Positions 45,877 to 54,684 are shown, numbered from the stretch's first letter. The stretch: 64,000 bases of DNA from Hymenobacter sp. IS2118 (GCF_000715495.1 NZ_JNLX01000031.1:1-64000), one strand, 5' to 3'. Numbers and translations: made by a program. The notes: generated from the sequence alone by a model not told the origin.

Positions 45877-46509
45877 ATGTCCACTTCCGATTCCTATACC
45901 CAGCAGCGCGACGCCGACATTGCCCTCAGCACTGAGTTGCACAAAAGCTCGGCCCAGGAATTCGATAAGCAGCTGGTATACCTGGCCGGCGGCGGCCTGG
46001 CCCTTACCCTGACTTTCGCCAAAGACATTGCCGCCATCACGGGCTCCCGCTTTGTGCCGTTGCTTTTCTTTACCTGGCTGGCCTTTGCTCTGGCCTTGCT
46101 GTTCAACCTGTTTTCGCACCGCAAGGCTACCGCTACCCACGATTACGCCCGCAGCCTGCACCTCTACCTGCGCGAGTGCCACACCACCAGCACGGCCGTC
46201 GACCCCGCCCGCTCCGGCCCCATCCAGGCCAGCTTGGCCGCCGCCAACCGCTGGCTGCACCGCCTCAATAGCGCCGCCGAGGTAAGCGTCACGGTGGGCA
46301 TCTTCGCGTTCATCGTCTTTGTCGCCCTCAACGTCACCGCTTCTATGTCCAGCTCCGCTAAACCCACGTCGCCGCCCAGCGCACCTGCGGCCCCCGTTTC
46401 TCCACCCGGCGAAATCCGGGGCGTGCCGGCTCCCTCCACCGTAGTCGCGCCGCCGCCCCCGCCAGTGCCCGCTTCACCACCTCCCGCCACCACTTCTCAA
46501 GCCCGCTAA
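45877..46509 (+). CDS. Small membrane protein of the divergent defence run
   Basis: Unrecognised 210-residue protein. Residues 1-30 are polar, followed by three predicted membrane helices at roughly 32-52, 59-80 and 139-161, with a cytosolic loop between the second and third. The C-terminus is a Pro/Ala/Ser-rich tail of about 45 residues. Membrane proteins adjoining nucleases often act as effectors in abortive infection, but no such family is visible. It is the first gene of a rightward run with the 55-residue peptide, a PD-(D/E)xK-like gene and an OLD nuclease. Confidence 0.6.
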   Translation: MSTSDSYTQQRDADIALSTELHKSSAQEFDKQLVYLAGGGLALTLTFAKDIAAITGSRFVPLLFFTWLAFALALLFNLFSHRKATATHDYARSLHLYLRECHTTSTAVDPARSGPIQASLAAANRWLHRLNSAAEVSVTVGIFAFIVFVALNVTASMSSSAKPTSPPSAPAAPVSPPGEIRGVPAPSTVVAPPPPPVPASPPPATTSQAR

Positions 46510-46511
46510 TC

Positions 46512-46679
46512 ATGGCCAAAAAAATCAGCCCCGGCGACCTCAGCGACCGCAACCATCCCGACTGGAGCCGCAAAATCAAAGGCGCCGTGCCGCCTCCCCG
46601 CGACATTATCAATCCGCCACCGCCCCCAGCGCCCGCCAACACCCCGGCTCCCGCCAACGACCAACGGAAAGACTCCTAA
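46512..46679 (+). CDS. 55-residue basic, Pro-rich peptide
   Basis: Starts MAKKISPGDLSDRNHPDWSR and ends in a proline-rich tail with ANTPAPANDQRKDS. The ATG lies two bases after the upstream stop, so it is positioned for coupled translation. No family recognised. The Pro-rich tail echoes that of the preceding membrane protein. Codon use is consistent with coding, but length is short and conservation is unknown. Confidence 0.45.
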   Translation: MAKKISPGDLSDRNHPDWSRKIKGAVPPPRDIINPPPPPAPANTPAPANDQRKDS

Positions 46680-46748
46680 CCTCACGCCTCTGCCTCATGA
46701 GCCTACCGGCCGCCCAACCGATGCGGTTTACCCTAAATCCAGCAACTC

Positions 46749-47777
46749 GTGCCATTTCTTAGTCCAGCAGCTGCCAAAGAACTGGCTGAGCTAGTGCAGT
46801 ACCATGATGCCGTCTGCCGCCACGACCTGCACCAGGGTCTCATCACGTCTGAGCGTGACTACGTTTCAAACCTGGCAACGCATCTGCGCTACCCATTGGG
46901 CAGCTTAATCAATACGATGCCGGCGTCGGCCATCCCCAAGCCTGCCTATCATCCTCCCATTACCTCCCTGACTTTGCCTACGAGCAGCGAGCAGCTCTTT
47001 GGGTGCGACGGAATTATTGTTCTCATTGCGCCGCCCAAGGATGAGAATTCCGATGCTTACCTGTACAAAGTCGGGATGTTCGAAGCCAAATGGCCTCGCA
47101 TATCAAAGCCCAATTACCCATGGGATAAAAAATCATATCACGGCCATTCTCACTTTTCCTATCAACTCGCCCGGCAGCATGCGTTAGCATCAGTGGAAAA
47201 GGTGGTGTTATGGGAAATGTTCTTCTCAGAGGAAGCCGTTGGGAACATATCCGGGGACACACCTTTTCCATGGGGTTCAACCTGCATCTGGCACAAGGAT
47301 GCCTGGAATCATATGCTTTCTAACATCAACTTGGCTCATGTAAAGCAGGGTAGTGCGGCCCGTCAATGGACTTCAGCTGACCTCCGCGCACTAATTGCCG
47401 CGAGTACTGTGCATTCCTTGGCTTCGGTGATTGAGGGCATGGCGAGCTGCAACATTGGCGAACCGATTGAGGGAAATTCGGGTGGCCTTAGCTTTCAGCT
47501 AGCACCAAACGCTGCGCAATTTCTATTCAATAGTGAAGAGGGCAAAACCAGTCCGCTCACCGAACCAATCAATATTCCGGTTTTAAACAGAAACAATGAC
47601 TTGACTGAAATTCAAAATTTCATGCGCAAGTACGGTTTCCGTTCCTACACCAGTATTATGCTCGATGAAGAAGCCATCAGAGCGGCTATGTCGGAAGCCA
47701 AGCAAGCTAGAATGACAGCTATGATTGGAAGGCTAGATAAAGACGCAGAAAATCAAATAAATAACGTAACAAATTAA
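46749..47777 (+). CDS. Putative PD-(D/E)xK-type nuclease, partner of the OLD gene
   Basis: 342 residues with no named family that I recognise, but with the PD-(D/E)xK layout: an early acidic residue (Glu35 in TSERDYVSNLATHL), Asp87 in LFGCDGIIVL, Glu112-Ala-Lys114 in GMFEAKWPR, then a helix with Gln139 (SYQLARQHAL). The spacing fits restriction-type nucleases. It starts with GTG (46749); no in-frame ATG upstream fits. The OLD-family gene begins 57 bases downstream on the same strand. Together the two could form a nuclease pair. The nuclease call is inference from motif pattern. Confidence 0.55.
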   Translation: MPFLSPAAAKELAELVQYHDAVCRHDLHQGLITSERDYVSNLATHLRYPLGSLINTMPASAIPKPAYHPPITSLTLPTSSEQLFGCDGIIVLIAPPKDENSDAYLYKVGMFEAKWPRISKPNYPWDKKSYHGHSHFSYQLARQHALASVEKVVLWEMFFSEEAVGNISGDTPFPWGSTCIWHKDAWNHMLSNINLAHVKQGSAARQWTSADLRALIAASTVHSLASVIEGMASCNIGEPIEGNSGGLSFQLAPNAAQFLFNSEEGKTSPLTEPINIPVLNRNNDLTEIQNFMRKYGFRSYTSIMLDEEAIRAAMSEAKQARMTAMIGRLDKDAENQINNVTN

Positions 47778-47834
47778 TGGTTTAGGCCTTCTTGGTCACT
47801 TTTCCACCACAACTCAATCACATTAATCTACCCT

Positions 47835-49634
47835 ATGAAACTTCTGCAGTTCCGAGTTGAAAACTTCAAGTCCATCAAAGACAGTGGTTGGGTCCAGGTA
47901 GGTCAATTGAGTTGCATCCTCGGTACCAACGAGGCCGGCAAAACCAACCTGCTTCAGGGGCTCTGGAAATTAAACCCCGCCAACGACGAGCCCATAGTGC
48001 CACTCTCTGACTATCCGCGGAAGAAGTACGCCAGCTATGAAGCCACCGAGGGAGCGGAAGAATTCATAACTGCAGATTTCGAACTAACCGGCCCACAGGC
48101 TGCTAAAACAGCTGAGTCGGGGGCACCCTTTTCAATTGTCAGGTTTTCCAGATTATACCACGGAAAGTACCGCTGTTGGGGTTTAAATTCTCAATCTGTA
48201 GCAGTTCGCGCTATTTCTGGTGATGAGTTCCAGATTTATTTCAAGCAGATACCCCATTTCGTTTACTTTTCAGATTACGGTAATCTAGATTCCGAAATCT
48301 ATTTGCCTCATGTAATCGAAAACTCCAAGCGGACCGATTTAGGGGAAGGTCAGCGTGCTAAAGCGCGCAGCCTTGATGTGCTGTTTAAATACGTTCAGCT
48401 AAAACCCAAAGAAATTTTGGAGTTGGGGCAGGAGACGCCTACTCAACAATTAAATCACTATGGCCAAGCAGTCCAGGCCCAGCCCACTGCCGAACAGATT
48501 GACGCGGACCGCGCCAAAAAGAAAAAGCGCGAAATCCTCCTCACTTCCGCCTCCAGTCAACTCACCCAAGCCTTCCGTGAATGGTGGAAGCAGGGCGACT
48601 ATCGTTTCCGATTCCAAGCCGATGGCAACCACTTTCGCATTTGGGTCAGCGACGACCGCCGGCACGAGGAAGTGGAGTTAGAAGGGCGCAGCCGAGGGTT
48701 GCAGTGGTTTTTCAGCTTCTTTCTGGTGTTCTTGGTTGAAGCCAAAAATTCGCACCACAACAGCATTTTACTGCTGGACGAGCCTGGCCTCTCTCTGCAC
48801 CCGCTTGCGCAGGCCGACCTCATTAAATTCTTCGCTTCCCTTTCCGAAGAAAATCAGCTCATTTACACCACCCATTCCCCGTTCTTGGTTGAGCCTAATA
48901 ACCTCGCCAACATCAAGGCTGTGTACGTCGATGACGCGGGCCAGTCCACAGTTTCCAGTAACCTCCGCCAGGGTAGCAAGGTGGCCGAGCACTCTATTTA
49001 TCCCGTGCATGCGGCCATCGGCCTTACCGTTTCCCAGGGGCTGCTGCTTGGCTGCCAGCCTGTTTTGGTCGAAGGTCCATCCGACCAAATCTACCTGCAG
49101 TTAATAAAGAACCTCCTCTCCGGGCAAAACAAATACCGCCACGACCGCGACCTCGTTTTTGTGCCCACTGGTGGTGTAAGCGGCATGAAGCCTATCATTA
49201 GCATTCTTGCCGGCCGCGATAACGCATTGCCTTATGCTGTACTCGATTCTGATAAACCAGGCCGAGACAAGGAAAATCAATTAAAAGGCGGACTATACAA
49301 AGATGAGAAGAACAAGGTCATTGGCATCGCCCAAATACTCGGCGCGGCAGACTATGAAATTGAAGACCTCATCCCGGCTGACGAGCTTGCTAGGGTTTTT
49401 TCTAAGGCTTACCGAGGCAAACAAACCGACGATTTTGACGACTTGGTTGACGCCGCCAAGCCTCTTATACCCCAAATGGAAGCATTCGCCGAGCAGAATG
49501 GCTACGAGCTCGAAACCGGTTGGAAGGTAGAGCTAGCGCGGGATGTTCAGAAGGCCTCCGCCCGAATAGCCAGCAAAGTCACTCCCGAGCGCATCAAGCT
49601 CTGGAAAAAGCTTTTCGACAAGCTTACCAGTTAG
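47835..49634 (+). CDS. OLD-family ATPase/TOPRIM nuclease
   Basis: 599-residue protein combining an ABC-type ATPase and a TOPRIM nuclease as in OLD and GajA. Walker A is GTNEAGKTNLL (30-37), Walker B is ILLLDEPGLSLHP (Asp315-Glu316) with the signature-like GRSRGLQWF before it. The TOPRIM acidic residues are Glu413 (PVLVEGPSD) and Asp471/Asp473 (VLDSDKPGRD). It probably senses phage or nucleotide state and cuts DNA. It ends exactly one base before the convergent gene at 49635. The absence of a GajB-type helicase argues against classical Gabija; the upstream neighbour is a PD-(D/E)xK-like protein instead. Confidence 0.88.
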   Translation: MKLLQFRVENFKSIKDSGWVQVGQLSCILGTNEAGKTNLLQGLWKLNPANDEPIVPLSDYPRKKYASYEATEGAEEFITADFELTGPQAAKTAESGAPFSIVRFSRLYHGKYRCWGLNSQSVAVRAISGDEFQIYFKQIPHFVYFSDYGNLDSEIYLPHVIENSKRTDLGEGQRAKARSLDVLFKYVQLKPKEILELGQETPTQQLNHYGQAVQAQPTAEQIDADRAKKKKREILLTSASSQLTQAFREWWKQGDYRFRFQADGNHFRIWVSDDRRHEEVELEGRSRGLQWFFSFFLVFLVEAKNSHHNSILLLDEPGLSLHPLAQADLIKFFASLSEENQLIYTTHSPFLVEPNNLANIKAVYVDDAGQSTVSSNLRQGSKVAEHSIYPVHAAIGLTVSQGLLLGCQPVLVEGPSDQIYLQLIKNLLSGQNKYRHDRDLVFVPTGGVSGMKPIISILAGRDNALPYAVLDSDKPGRDKENQLKGGLYKDEKNKVIGIAQILGAADYEIEDLIPADELARVFSKAYRGKQTDDFDDLVDAAKPLIPQMEAFAEQNGYELETGWKVELARDVQKASARIASKVTPERIKLWKKLFDKLTS

Positions 49635-50600
49635 TCAACAGTTTGCTCCCCGTTGGGCCGCCAGGTTCTCCACTTTTGGCCACCATACCTGCACGGCCGG
49701 TAGCCTTAGCTGCTGCCCGTTAAAGCGCTGTACTCCGTAGTCGTGCCCGCCCAGCTCCCCAAAGCCTTCAGCCACCCGCACCCGGTAATCTTCATCCACC
49801 CAAAAAAGGTGCCTGTCAAAAGCACGGTGCAGGTTGGGGCACAGAGCCAGCCCATTACCAATCGAGTTATCATGGCTCACCGACCAGGGCACAATGTGGC
49901 AGGCATCAAGTAGCGGCGCAGCACCAGTAGTGCTCACCAACTGCAGGCCCGATACTGCGCAAGTCGACTGATACGCCCGCAGCACTTCGCGGCCAAACAC
50001 CGCGCTACGTACCAGCACCTCCGTTTCATCGGCCACATCCACCACCCGGTTATAAACCGCGGGTGGCTCCTCCAGCATTTGCCGTCCCAGCTCATCCAGC
50101 TTTTCCTGGCCGGCCCGTGGTCGGAAGTAGTGCCGCGTCAGCGGGAAGTAGCGTACCAGCAGCGCCTGCCGGATTTCCTCCCGCGCCACCGGCTCCAACA
50201 GCAATTCCCACAGCGCTACATCTAACGAAGCATAGGCAATTACGTCGCGCAAATGTCCGAAGCTGCGAACCGACTTCGAGGCTGTCACCACTAGTTCCAG
50301 CCCCGGCCGGGCATGCAGATGCCAAAAGCCGTCGGTGCGTAAATGGAAAAACGGCAGTTGAAAAGGACACGCTTTATATGCTGGCCCTGGACTAAGCAGC
50401 TGGCAGTAGGCCTTAAATCCTAAAATCAGTTCGGGCGTAATCTCAACGTGGTTATCTAGGATTAAACGTTCCTCGATGCCTTCAATCACCGCAAGCAACA
50501 ACGCCGGCTTGTAAGGAGAATATATTGCTACTCCCTCGACCTTATCACTGTCTACTCGTAGCTTTTTGAGTCGGCGTAGGTAAGAATCAAGGTAATCCAT
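49635..50600 (-). CDS. Restriction endonuclease with SBD-like N-terminus and C-terminal HNH
   Basis: 321 residues. The N-terminal part (YLDSYLRRLKKLRVDS, YSPYKPALLLAVIEGIEERL, PFQLPFFHLRTDGFWHL) looks like the sulfur-binding domain of phosphorothioate-dependent enzymes such as ScoMcrA. The C-terminus has an HNH_2 nuclease: CAVSGLQL, DACHIVPWSVSHDNSIGNGL, CPNLHRAFDRH. It would restrict DNA carrying phosphorothioate modification. The SBD match is from memory of the pattern and deserves a search. It follows the DUF559-type gene on the same strand with an 88-base gap. Confidence 0.7.
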   Translation of the reverse strand: MDYLDSYLRRLKKLRVDSDKVEGVAIYSPYKPALLLAVIEGIEERLILDNHVEITPELILGFKAYCQLLSPGPAYKACPFQLPFFHLRTDGFWHLHARPGLELVVTASKSVRSFGHLRDVIAYASLDVALWELLLEPVAREEIRQALLVRYFPLTRHYFRPRAGQEKLDELGRQMLEEPPAVYNRVVDVADETEVLVRSAVFGREVLRAYQSTCAVSGLQLVSTTGAAPLLDACHIVPWSVSHDNSIGNGLALCPNLHRAFDRHLFWVDEDYRVRVAEGFGELGGHDYGVQRFNGQQLRLPAVQVWWPKVENLAAQRGANC

Positions 50601-50688
50601 TAGCTGCTGTAATATCAGTCGAGTAGTAACCAGTCAAAAGTAATGGGACCACGCCAAGTTGTTTATCCAAGTCAGAGGATGGCTTTTC

Positions 50689-51510
50689 TCAATGCCCTGT
50701 CCCAAATAGGTCCAACTGGTTATTCTGCATCCCCACGTACCGCACCACGTTTTCCTTGGCGTAGTGCAGGCCGCCCAGCCGGTCAATCTTCTGCTTCACC
50801 AGCCCGATGGCCCACGGCATTTCCTGCTCGATGTGCCGGGTGGTGAAGCGCAGTACGTCCCAATCAGCCGCCGCGGCGATTTCATTGTTGCGAGCTTTGT
50901 CGTAAATCACTGCTTCCGGACTCATGTGGTACGTGTCCCCATCACATTCCACATCCACGTTTCCCTTGGCGCAATAAAACACGAAGTCGCATACCCAGTT
51001 TTTGCCATTGGTACGTAGCAGGACTTGCCGTTCCGCCGGCAGATTCTGCCGCCGCAATTCCTGCCAGAACACGTCCTCCAGCGGGCTTTCATGAAACAAG
51101 TCATTGACTTCAGTTGCCTGCGAAAACTTCGCCCAGGTCGTTGGCACAAATAGTAGCCGCCGGCCTCTATAGCTCACTATCGGCTGCGCCAGCTCTTGCA
51201 CCGGCCCAAACGATATTTTGTGATATGTCTGCCCCGAGCGGCTGCTATTGGTTTCCTCTGGAAATAGCTCCGCCCGCGTCACTACTTCCACTTTCGTCAC
51301 GGCCGCGTAGTACCGCACGCTATACCGTTGCTCCTTGAAGGCCTGCGGAAAGTAAAATGCCAGAAACCGCACCGTGCCCTGACGCAGCGCGGCCGGTATC
51401 CGGCTGCTGGTCGGAATCCGGTACCACTGTTGCGTCTGCGCGATGTGGAAATCGCCCGGCTCTTTCGCCAGCACCACTAATACATCACTAACCGGGTAGG
51501 GGCTTCGCAT
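50689..51510 (-). CDS. DUF559/Vsr-like endonuclease-domain protein
   Basis: 273 residues. The C-terminal half has the pattern ESPLEDVFWQEL, a basic KNWVCDFVFYC, VDVECDGDTYH and NNEIAAAADWDVLRFTT, matching the DUF559/Vsr PD-(D/E)xK group with acidic residues in both core motifs. The N-terminal 120 residues are unknown and may bind DNA (IPAALRQGTVRFLAFYFP). Vsr-like enzymes nick mismatches, but DUF559 proteins in defence loci are diverse. The DNA is less GC-rich than the core genes. Confidence in the nuclease domain is good, in the role low. Confidence 0.7.
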   Translation of the reverse strand: MRSPYPVSDVLVVLAKEPGDFHIAQTQQWYRIPTSSRIPAALRQGTVRFLAFYFPQAFKEQRYSVRYYAAVTKVEVVTRAELFPEETNSSRSGQTYHKISFGPVQELAQPIVSYRGRRLLFVPTTWAKFSQATEVNDLFHESPLEDVFWQELRRQNLPAERQVLLRTNGKNWVCDFVFYCAKGNVDVECDGDTYHMSPEAVIYDKARNNEIAAAADWDVLRFTTRHIEQEMPWAIGLVKQKIDRLGGLHYAKENVVRYVGMQNNQLDLFGTGH

Positions 51511-52037
51511 TTCAGCTTAGGTACAGTTTTCACTGCAATTACGCAGCATTCTCTGCTACATCCCGCAGTAGCCAAGTTGCGATATGCTCGGTCATGACTA
51601 TTCAGCAGTATTCTGCACGCGGCCAAACCGCGGCCAAACCTAGCTTCGCAGAAACGAATGTCTGCGCATCGGACACGCTCATGTCATCTTCTTAGCCCAT
51701 TCTTAGCCCCAGGCCCTTCATTGCCGCTGCCTCAAAGGCCGAGCTGGTGCACCAGCAGGGACCAAGCTGGTCAGAAAAAGGACCAAGCTGAACTTAGGCA
51801 AAAGTGCCAATACGACTTCTCTGTCCATGTTCGGCCCGTGGTAGGGACCAAGCTTCAAGGAAAAAGGGACCAGGCTAGTACCGTTCCGCTTGTTTTAGTT
51901 TCTGCGCGTCTCAGCCCATACTGCATTAACGGCACGACTAGCTTCCAGCAGGAAATATTGGCCGAGCCGGGACGCTAAACTGACGTGTGCAAGCAGTACA
52001 AGCACACGTTTACCAAAGACCGAGCAAGCGGAGACGG
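51511..52037. other. Gene-poor region with short repeats, possible gene fossil
   Basis: About 530 bases with no convincing gene. A plus-strand frame (51658-51978) includes SRDQAGQKKDQAEL and VVGTKLQGKRDQAST, low-complexity D/Q/K repeats reminiscent of linkers in Bacteroidota Fic or RecG-related regulators, but no conserved domain remains. The repeats are listed separately. Confidence 0.35.
51758..51876 (+). repeat. Four copies of an 11-base direct repeat with 22-base periodicity
   Basis: GGGACCAAGCT or close variants start at 51758, 51779, 51844 and 51866, in two pairs with 21-22-base spacing, the last copy reading GGGACCAGGCT. The intervening bases include a conserved GAAAAA tract. It may be a protein-binding array or a remnant of a repetitive coding linker. 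Confidence 0.6.
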
Positions 52038-52295
52038 TTATAGCAAGGGCGTGGCCCTAGTCTCCAAAGCTACAGCGCCCAGTGAGTTACGCAGTCGCTT
52101 TTCATCAACCCTGATGCCTTCCACGCGGGCCGAACCCACGGCATTGCGCACCAGCATTTCCCTACGCGTGAAGCCATCCTGCAAGTGCGGGTAACGGTCT
52201 ACAACTCGTTTGCCTGTAGCTTTCATAATGAAGTAGCGTTTCTGCATTTCTACGAAGGAGTACGCATAATCCATATTCCGGGCCACTTCAACCAT
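52038..52295 (-). CDS. Small protein with a Fic-antitoxin motif
   Basis: 85 residues. RREMLVRNAVGSARVEGIRV contains the inhibitory motif (S/T)xxxE(G/N): Ser55, Glu59, Gly60. In class I Fic systems this small helix sits in the antitoxin and blocks ATP binding. Before it are aromatic and basic residues (AYSFVEMQKRYFIMKATGKR). The TAA stop is at 52038-52040; the start is ATG at 52295 or 52274. No Fic domain is adjacent, only the repeat-rich remnant downstream. An orphan antitoxin or unrelated motif occurrence are both possible. Confidence 0.5.
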   Translation of the reverse strand: MVEVARNMDYAYSFVEMQKRYFIMKATGKRVVDRYPHLQDGFTRREMLVRNAVGSARVEGIRVDEKRLRNSLGAVALETRATPLL

Positions 52296-52362
52296 AGCCT
52301 AGCAAAGATGCAAAATGGGTATTGCACTGCCCGTACCTTGTTTATTCGACAATAGGAACACT

Positions 52363-52665
52363 TCACGCCACTTCCTGCGCCCATTCCCAATCCTCCTCGT
52401 CCTCTTCATTCGCCCGCGCCAGCGCCATCCGCACCACCGCTGCCAGACTCAACAGCCCCACCGACGCTGCCTCAGTCGGCCGCTGCCGCAGAAATAGCCG
52501 CACCAGGTATTCCACCAGCACAGCCGGAGCCGGCCGCTGGTCCAGCAGCGCCGGCAGCGTGGCCCGCCACTCCCAAGAAGCTCCCGGCCGGGTAACCACT
52601 AATTCCCGCACGGCCCCCGGCCTGGATTCCACCCGTACACCCAGCAACATTATCAAGTTTGCCAT
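52363..52665 (-). CDS. Small hypothetical protein downstream of umuC
   Basis: About 100 residues from the ATG at 52665 (115 from the upstream one at 52710), starting MANLIMLLGVRVESRPGAVR and ending acidic (RANEEDEEDWEWAQEVA). Helix-rich with no recognised motif. It lies on the same strand as umuC, 57 bases past the umuC stop, so it may be the third gene of that operon. Composition supports coding. Confidence 0.45.
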   Translation of the reverse strand: MANLIMLLGVRVESRPGAVRELVVTRPGASWEWRATLPALLDQRPAPAVLVEYLVRLFLRQRPTEAASVGLLSLAAVVRMALARANEEDEEDWEWAQEVA

Positions 52666-52722
52666 TTCGTTTCTGTAAAAACTGCCCAAATAATTTGATT
52701 CCTGATTCAAGGCGGTAACCGA

Positions 52723-54021
52723 CTAACACCGCACCTGCCACAGCTCGCCCCATTTCGTGGTAAACGCCGGGCTCTTGGCCCCCCGCTTCATTCCCCACGG
52801 CTCTTGTTGGCCTGCAGTGGTCACGGCCGCGCCCACCCGCACCGCGCCGCCGCCATAGCGCTTGTTCAGCGCATCCAGCGCGCCCATCAGCTTGGCGCGC
52901 TCCGGCGAGCGGGCGGTATCCGCGAACAGCGCCGCCTGTTGGTTCGCACCCGCCCGCTCCAATCCATCCAGCACAATGCCGGCCTTCACGTACCGCATGC
53001 CAGGCCGCCACAGCCGCTCCAATCCCCGCCGCGCCCAGCCTGCCAGTACCAGCGTGTCATCCGTCGCTGTGGGCAGGGTCAGCTGCGCCGAAAAGGAGTA
53101 AGGCGGAGGCGTGTTGCCATATCGACTAGTCTCGATAAACACCGTCATCAGCCGCGCCGCCATACCCTGTGCCCGCAGCTTCTCACCCGCCCGCATTGTG
53201 CGGGTAGCCACCGCCCCGGCCACGTCTTCCAGCCGCGTCAGCACCTGCCCAAACGAGCGGGAGCAGCACAACGACTTGCGCGCCTCGTCTTCCACCGTCA
53301 CGCTCGAGCACGGAAACCCCCGCAGCTCGTGCAGCATCCGCGCCCCCACCACGCCGCCCAGATTCTTTCGCGCCCAGGCATCGCCCACCCCTGCCAGCTG
53401 CGCGGCCGTGCGAATGCCCGCCGTGTGCAGCTTGGCCGCCGACCGGTACCCCACGCCCCACACGTCCTCCACCGCCACCTGCGCCAGCGCCTCGCGCCGC
53501 TGCTCCTCGTCGTCCAGCACCACCACCCCCGAGCCCGAGTTGGCCATCTGGTTGGCCAACTTGGCCAGTCGATTGGCCAACTTGGCCAAGGTCTTGGTCG
53601 GGGCCACGCCTACGCACACCGGAATACCGGTGCGCTGCCGAACCGACCCGCGCACGTCGCTGGCCCAGCCCACCAGGTCGAAATGTTGCTGCATGCCGTG
53701 CAAATCCAGAAAGGCCTCGTCAATCGAATAGATTTCCACCGCCGGAGCCCGCTGCTGCAGGTACCACATCACGCGCCGGCTCATGTCCCCGTACAGCTCG
53801 TAGTTCGAGGAGCAGGCCACCCCGCCGCGCCGTTCATACTCCTCCTTTACCTGGAAGTAGGGCACGCCCATTTTCAGCCCTAGCGCCTTGGCTTCCTGCG
53901 ACCTAGCCACGACACACCCATCATTATTTGACAGCACCACCACTGGCCTGCCTTCCAGCTCCGGCCGGAAAACCCGCTCACATGAAGCGTAAAAAGTGTT
54001 GCAATCGACCAAGCCAAACAT
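52723..54021 (-). CDS. umuC: Y-family DNA polymerase, UmuC-like
   Basis: Translesion DNA polymerase subunit of 432 residues. The catalytic motifs are MFGLVDCNTFYASCERVF, VLSNNDGCVVARSQEAK and the acidic active-site IDEAFLDLHG near residue 105, with SSNYELYGDMSRR between. The C-terminal little-finger region (RYVKAGIVLDGL) matches UmuC more than DinB. The umuD-like gene lies upstream on the same strand. Expected to be induced by DNA damage. Such umuDC pairs are often carried on mobile elements. Confidence 0.9.
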   Translation of the reverse strand: MFGLVDCNTFYASCERVFRPELEGRPVVVLSNNDGCVVARSQEAKALGLKMGVPYFQVKEEYERRGGVACSSNYELYGDMSRRVMWYLQQRAPAVEIYSIDEAFLDLHGMQQHFDLVGWASDVRGSVRQRTGIPVCVGVAPTKTLAKLANRLAKLANQMANSGSGVVVLDDEEQRREALAQVAVEDVWGVGYRSAAKLHTAGIRTAAQLAGVGDAWARKNLGGVVGARMLHELRGFPCSSVTVEDEARKSLCCSRSFGQVLTRLEDVAGAVATRTMRAGEKLRAQGMAARLMTVFIETSRYGNTPPPYSFSAQLTLPTATDDTLVLAGWARRGLERLWRPGMRYVKAGIVLDGLERAGANQQAALFADTARSPERAKLMGALDALNKRYGGGAVRVGAAVTTAGQQEPWGMKRGAKSPAFTTKWGELWQVRC

Positions 54022-54129
54022 ACGGCAGTAGGGTAGTGGGCCCGCTTCTTTGGGAAGGGGCCAGATTAATACCAGGAAGTCAGGTGCTCTTTGCCTAAGA
54101 AGCCAGGGGCTCCGTGGAGCCTACATAAA

Positions 54130-54603
54130 TTATTGGGGCCGCACGTAGCTCAATCCCCGTCTTCCCTCGGTCACGAGAGGATGCAACACCAACACCACCA
54201 CCCCAAAAATTCTCAAGTCATCCGCATTCCGCACCACAATGGGCTTGTAGGCTGGATTCTCCGCCACCAGCGCCACCGAGTCCACCCGCTGCGACAACCG
54301 TTTCACCGTGTACTCCCCCTCCACACAGGCTACCACAATGTCTCCGTCTTGCGCTTGCATGCTGCGGTCCACTGCCAGCACGTCGCCATCGTGGATGCCC
54401 GCGCCCGTCATGCTCTCGCCGTTGGCCCGCGCCAAAAATGAAGCGTCCGGGTGCCGCAGCATCAACCGGTTCAAATCCACCAGCTCCGATTCATAGTCGG
54501 CGGCCGGCGACGGAAACCCGCACGACAGCAACATATTCACCATCGGCAGCGGATGCACTGACAGCAGGGGATAGGCTTTACCCAGTAGAATGACCTGGTC
54601 CAT
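54130..54603 (-). CDS. umuD: UmuD-like self-cleaving S24 peptidase
   Basis: 157-residue protein, the regulatory partner of the polymerase. From the ATG at 54603 the cleavage site is Cys28-Gly29 (LLSCGFPSP), the nucleophile Ser64 (ANGESMTG) and the general base Lys101 (EYTVKRL); E. coli UmuD has Cys24-Gly25, Ser60 and Lys97, i.e. the same spacing. The upstream start at 54669 is rejected because it adds residues absent from the family. It precedes umuC by 108 bases. RecA-stimulated cleavage converts it to the active form. Confidence 0.92.
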   Translation of the reverse strand: MDQVILLGKAYPLLSVHPLPMVNMLLSCGFPSPAADYESELVDLNRLMLRHPDASFLARANGESMTGAGIHDGDVLAVDRSMQAQDGDIVVACVEGEYTVKRLSQRVDSVALVAENPAYKPIVVRNADDLRIFGVVVLVLHPLVTEGRRGLSYVRPQ

Positions 54604-54684
54604 CTGAAAATAGGTTAGGGTTGTTAAATATTGTAGACGGCTAAGCCCATTTAGTTGCTTAGCCGCCACAAGTATACGGCTTGA

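Noticed and set aside
45877..49634. Classical Gabija (GajA-GajB)
   Set aside because: The OLD-type protein resembles GajA, but there is no UvrD-like GajB helicase next to it.
51658..51978. 106-codon plus-strand frame as a gene
   Set aside because: Mostly explained by short repeats and low complexity; no start signal or conserved domain.
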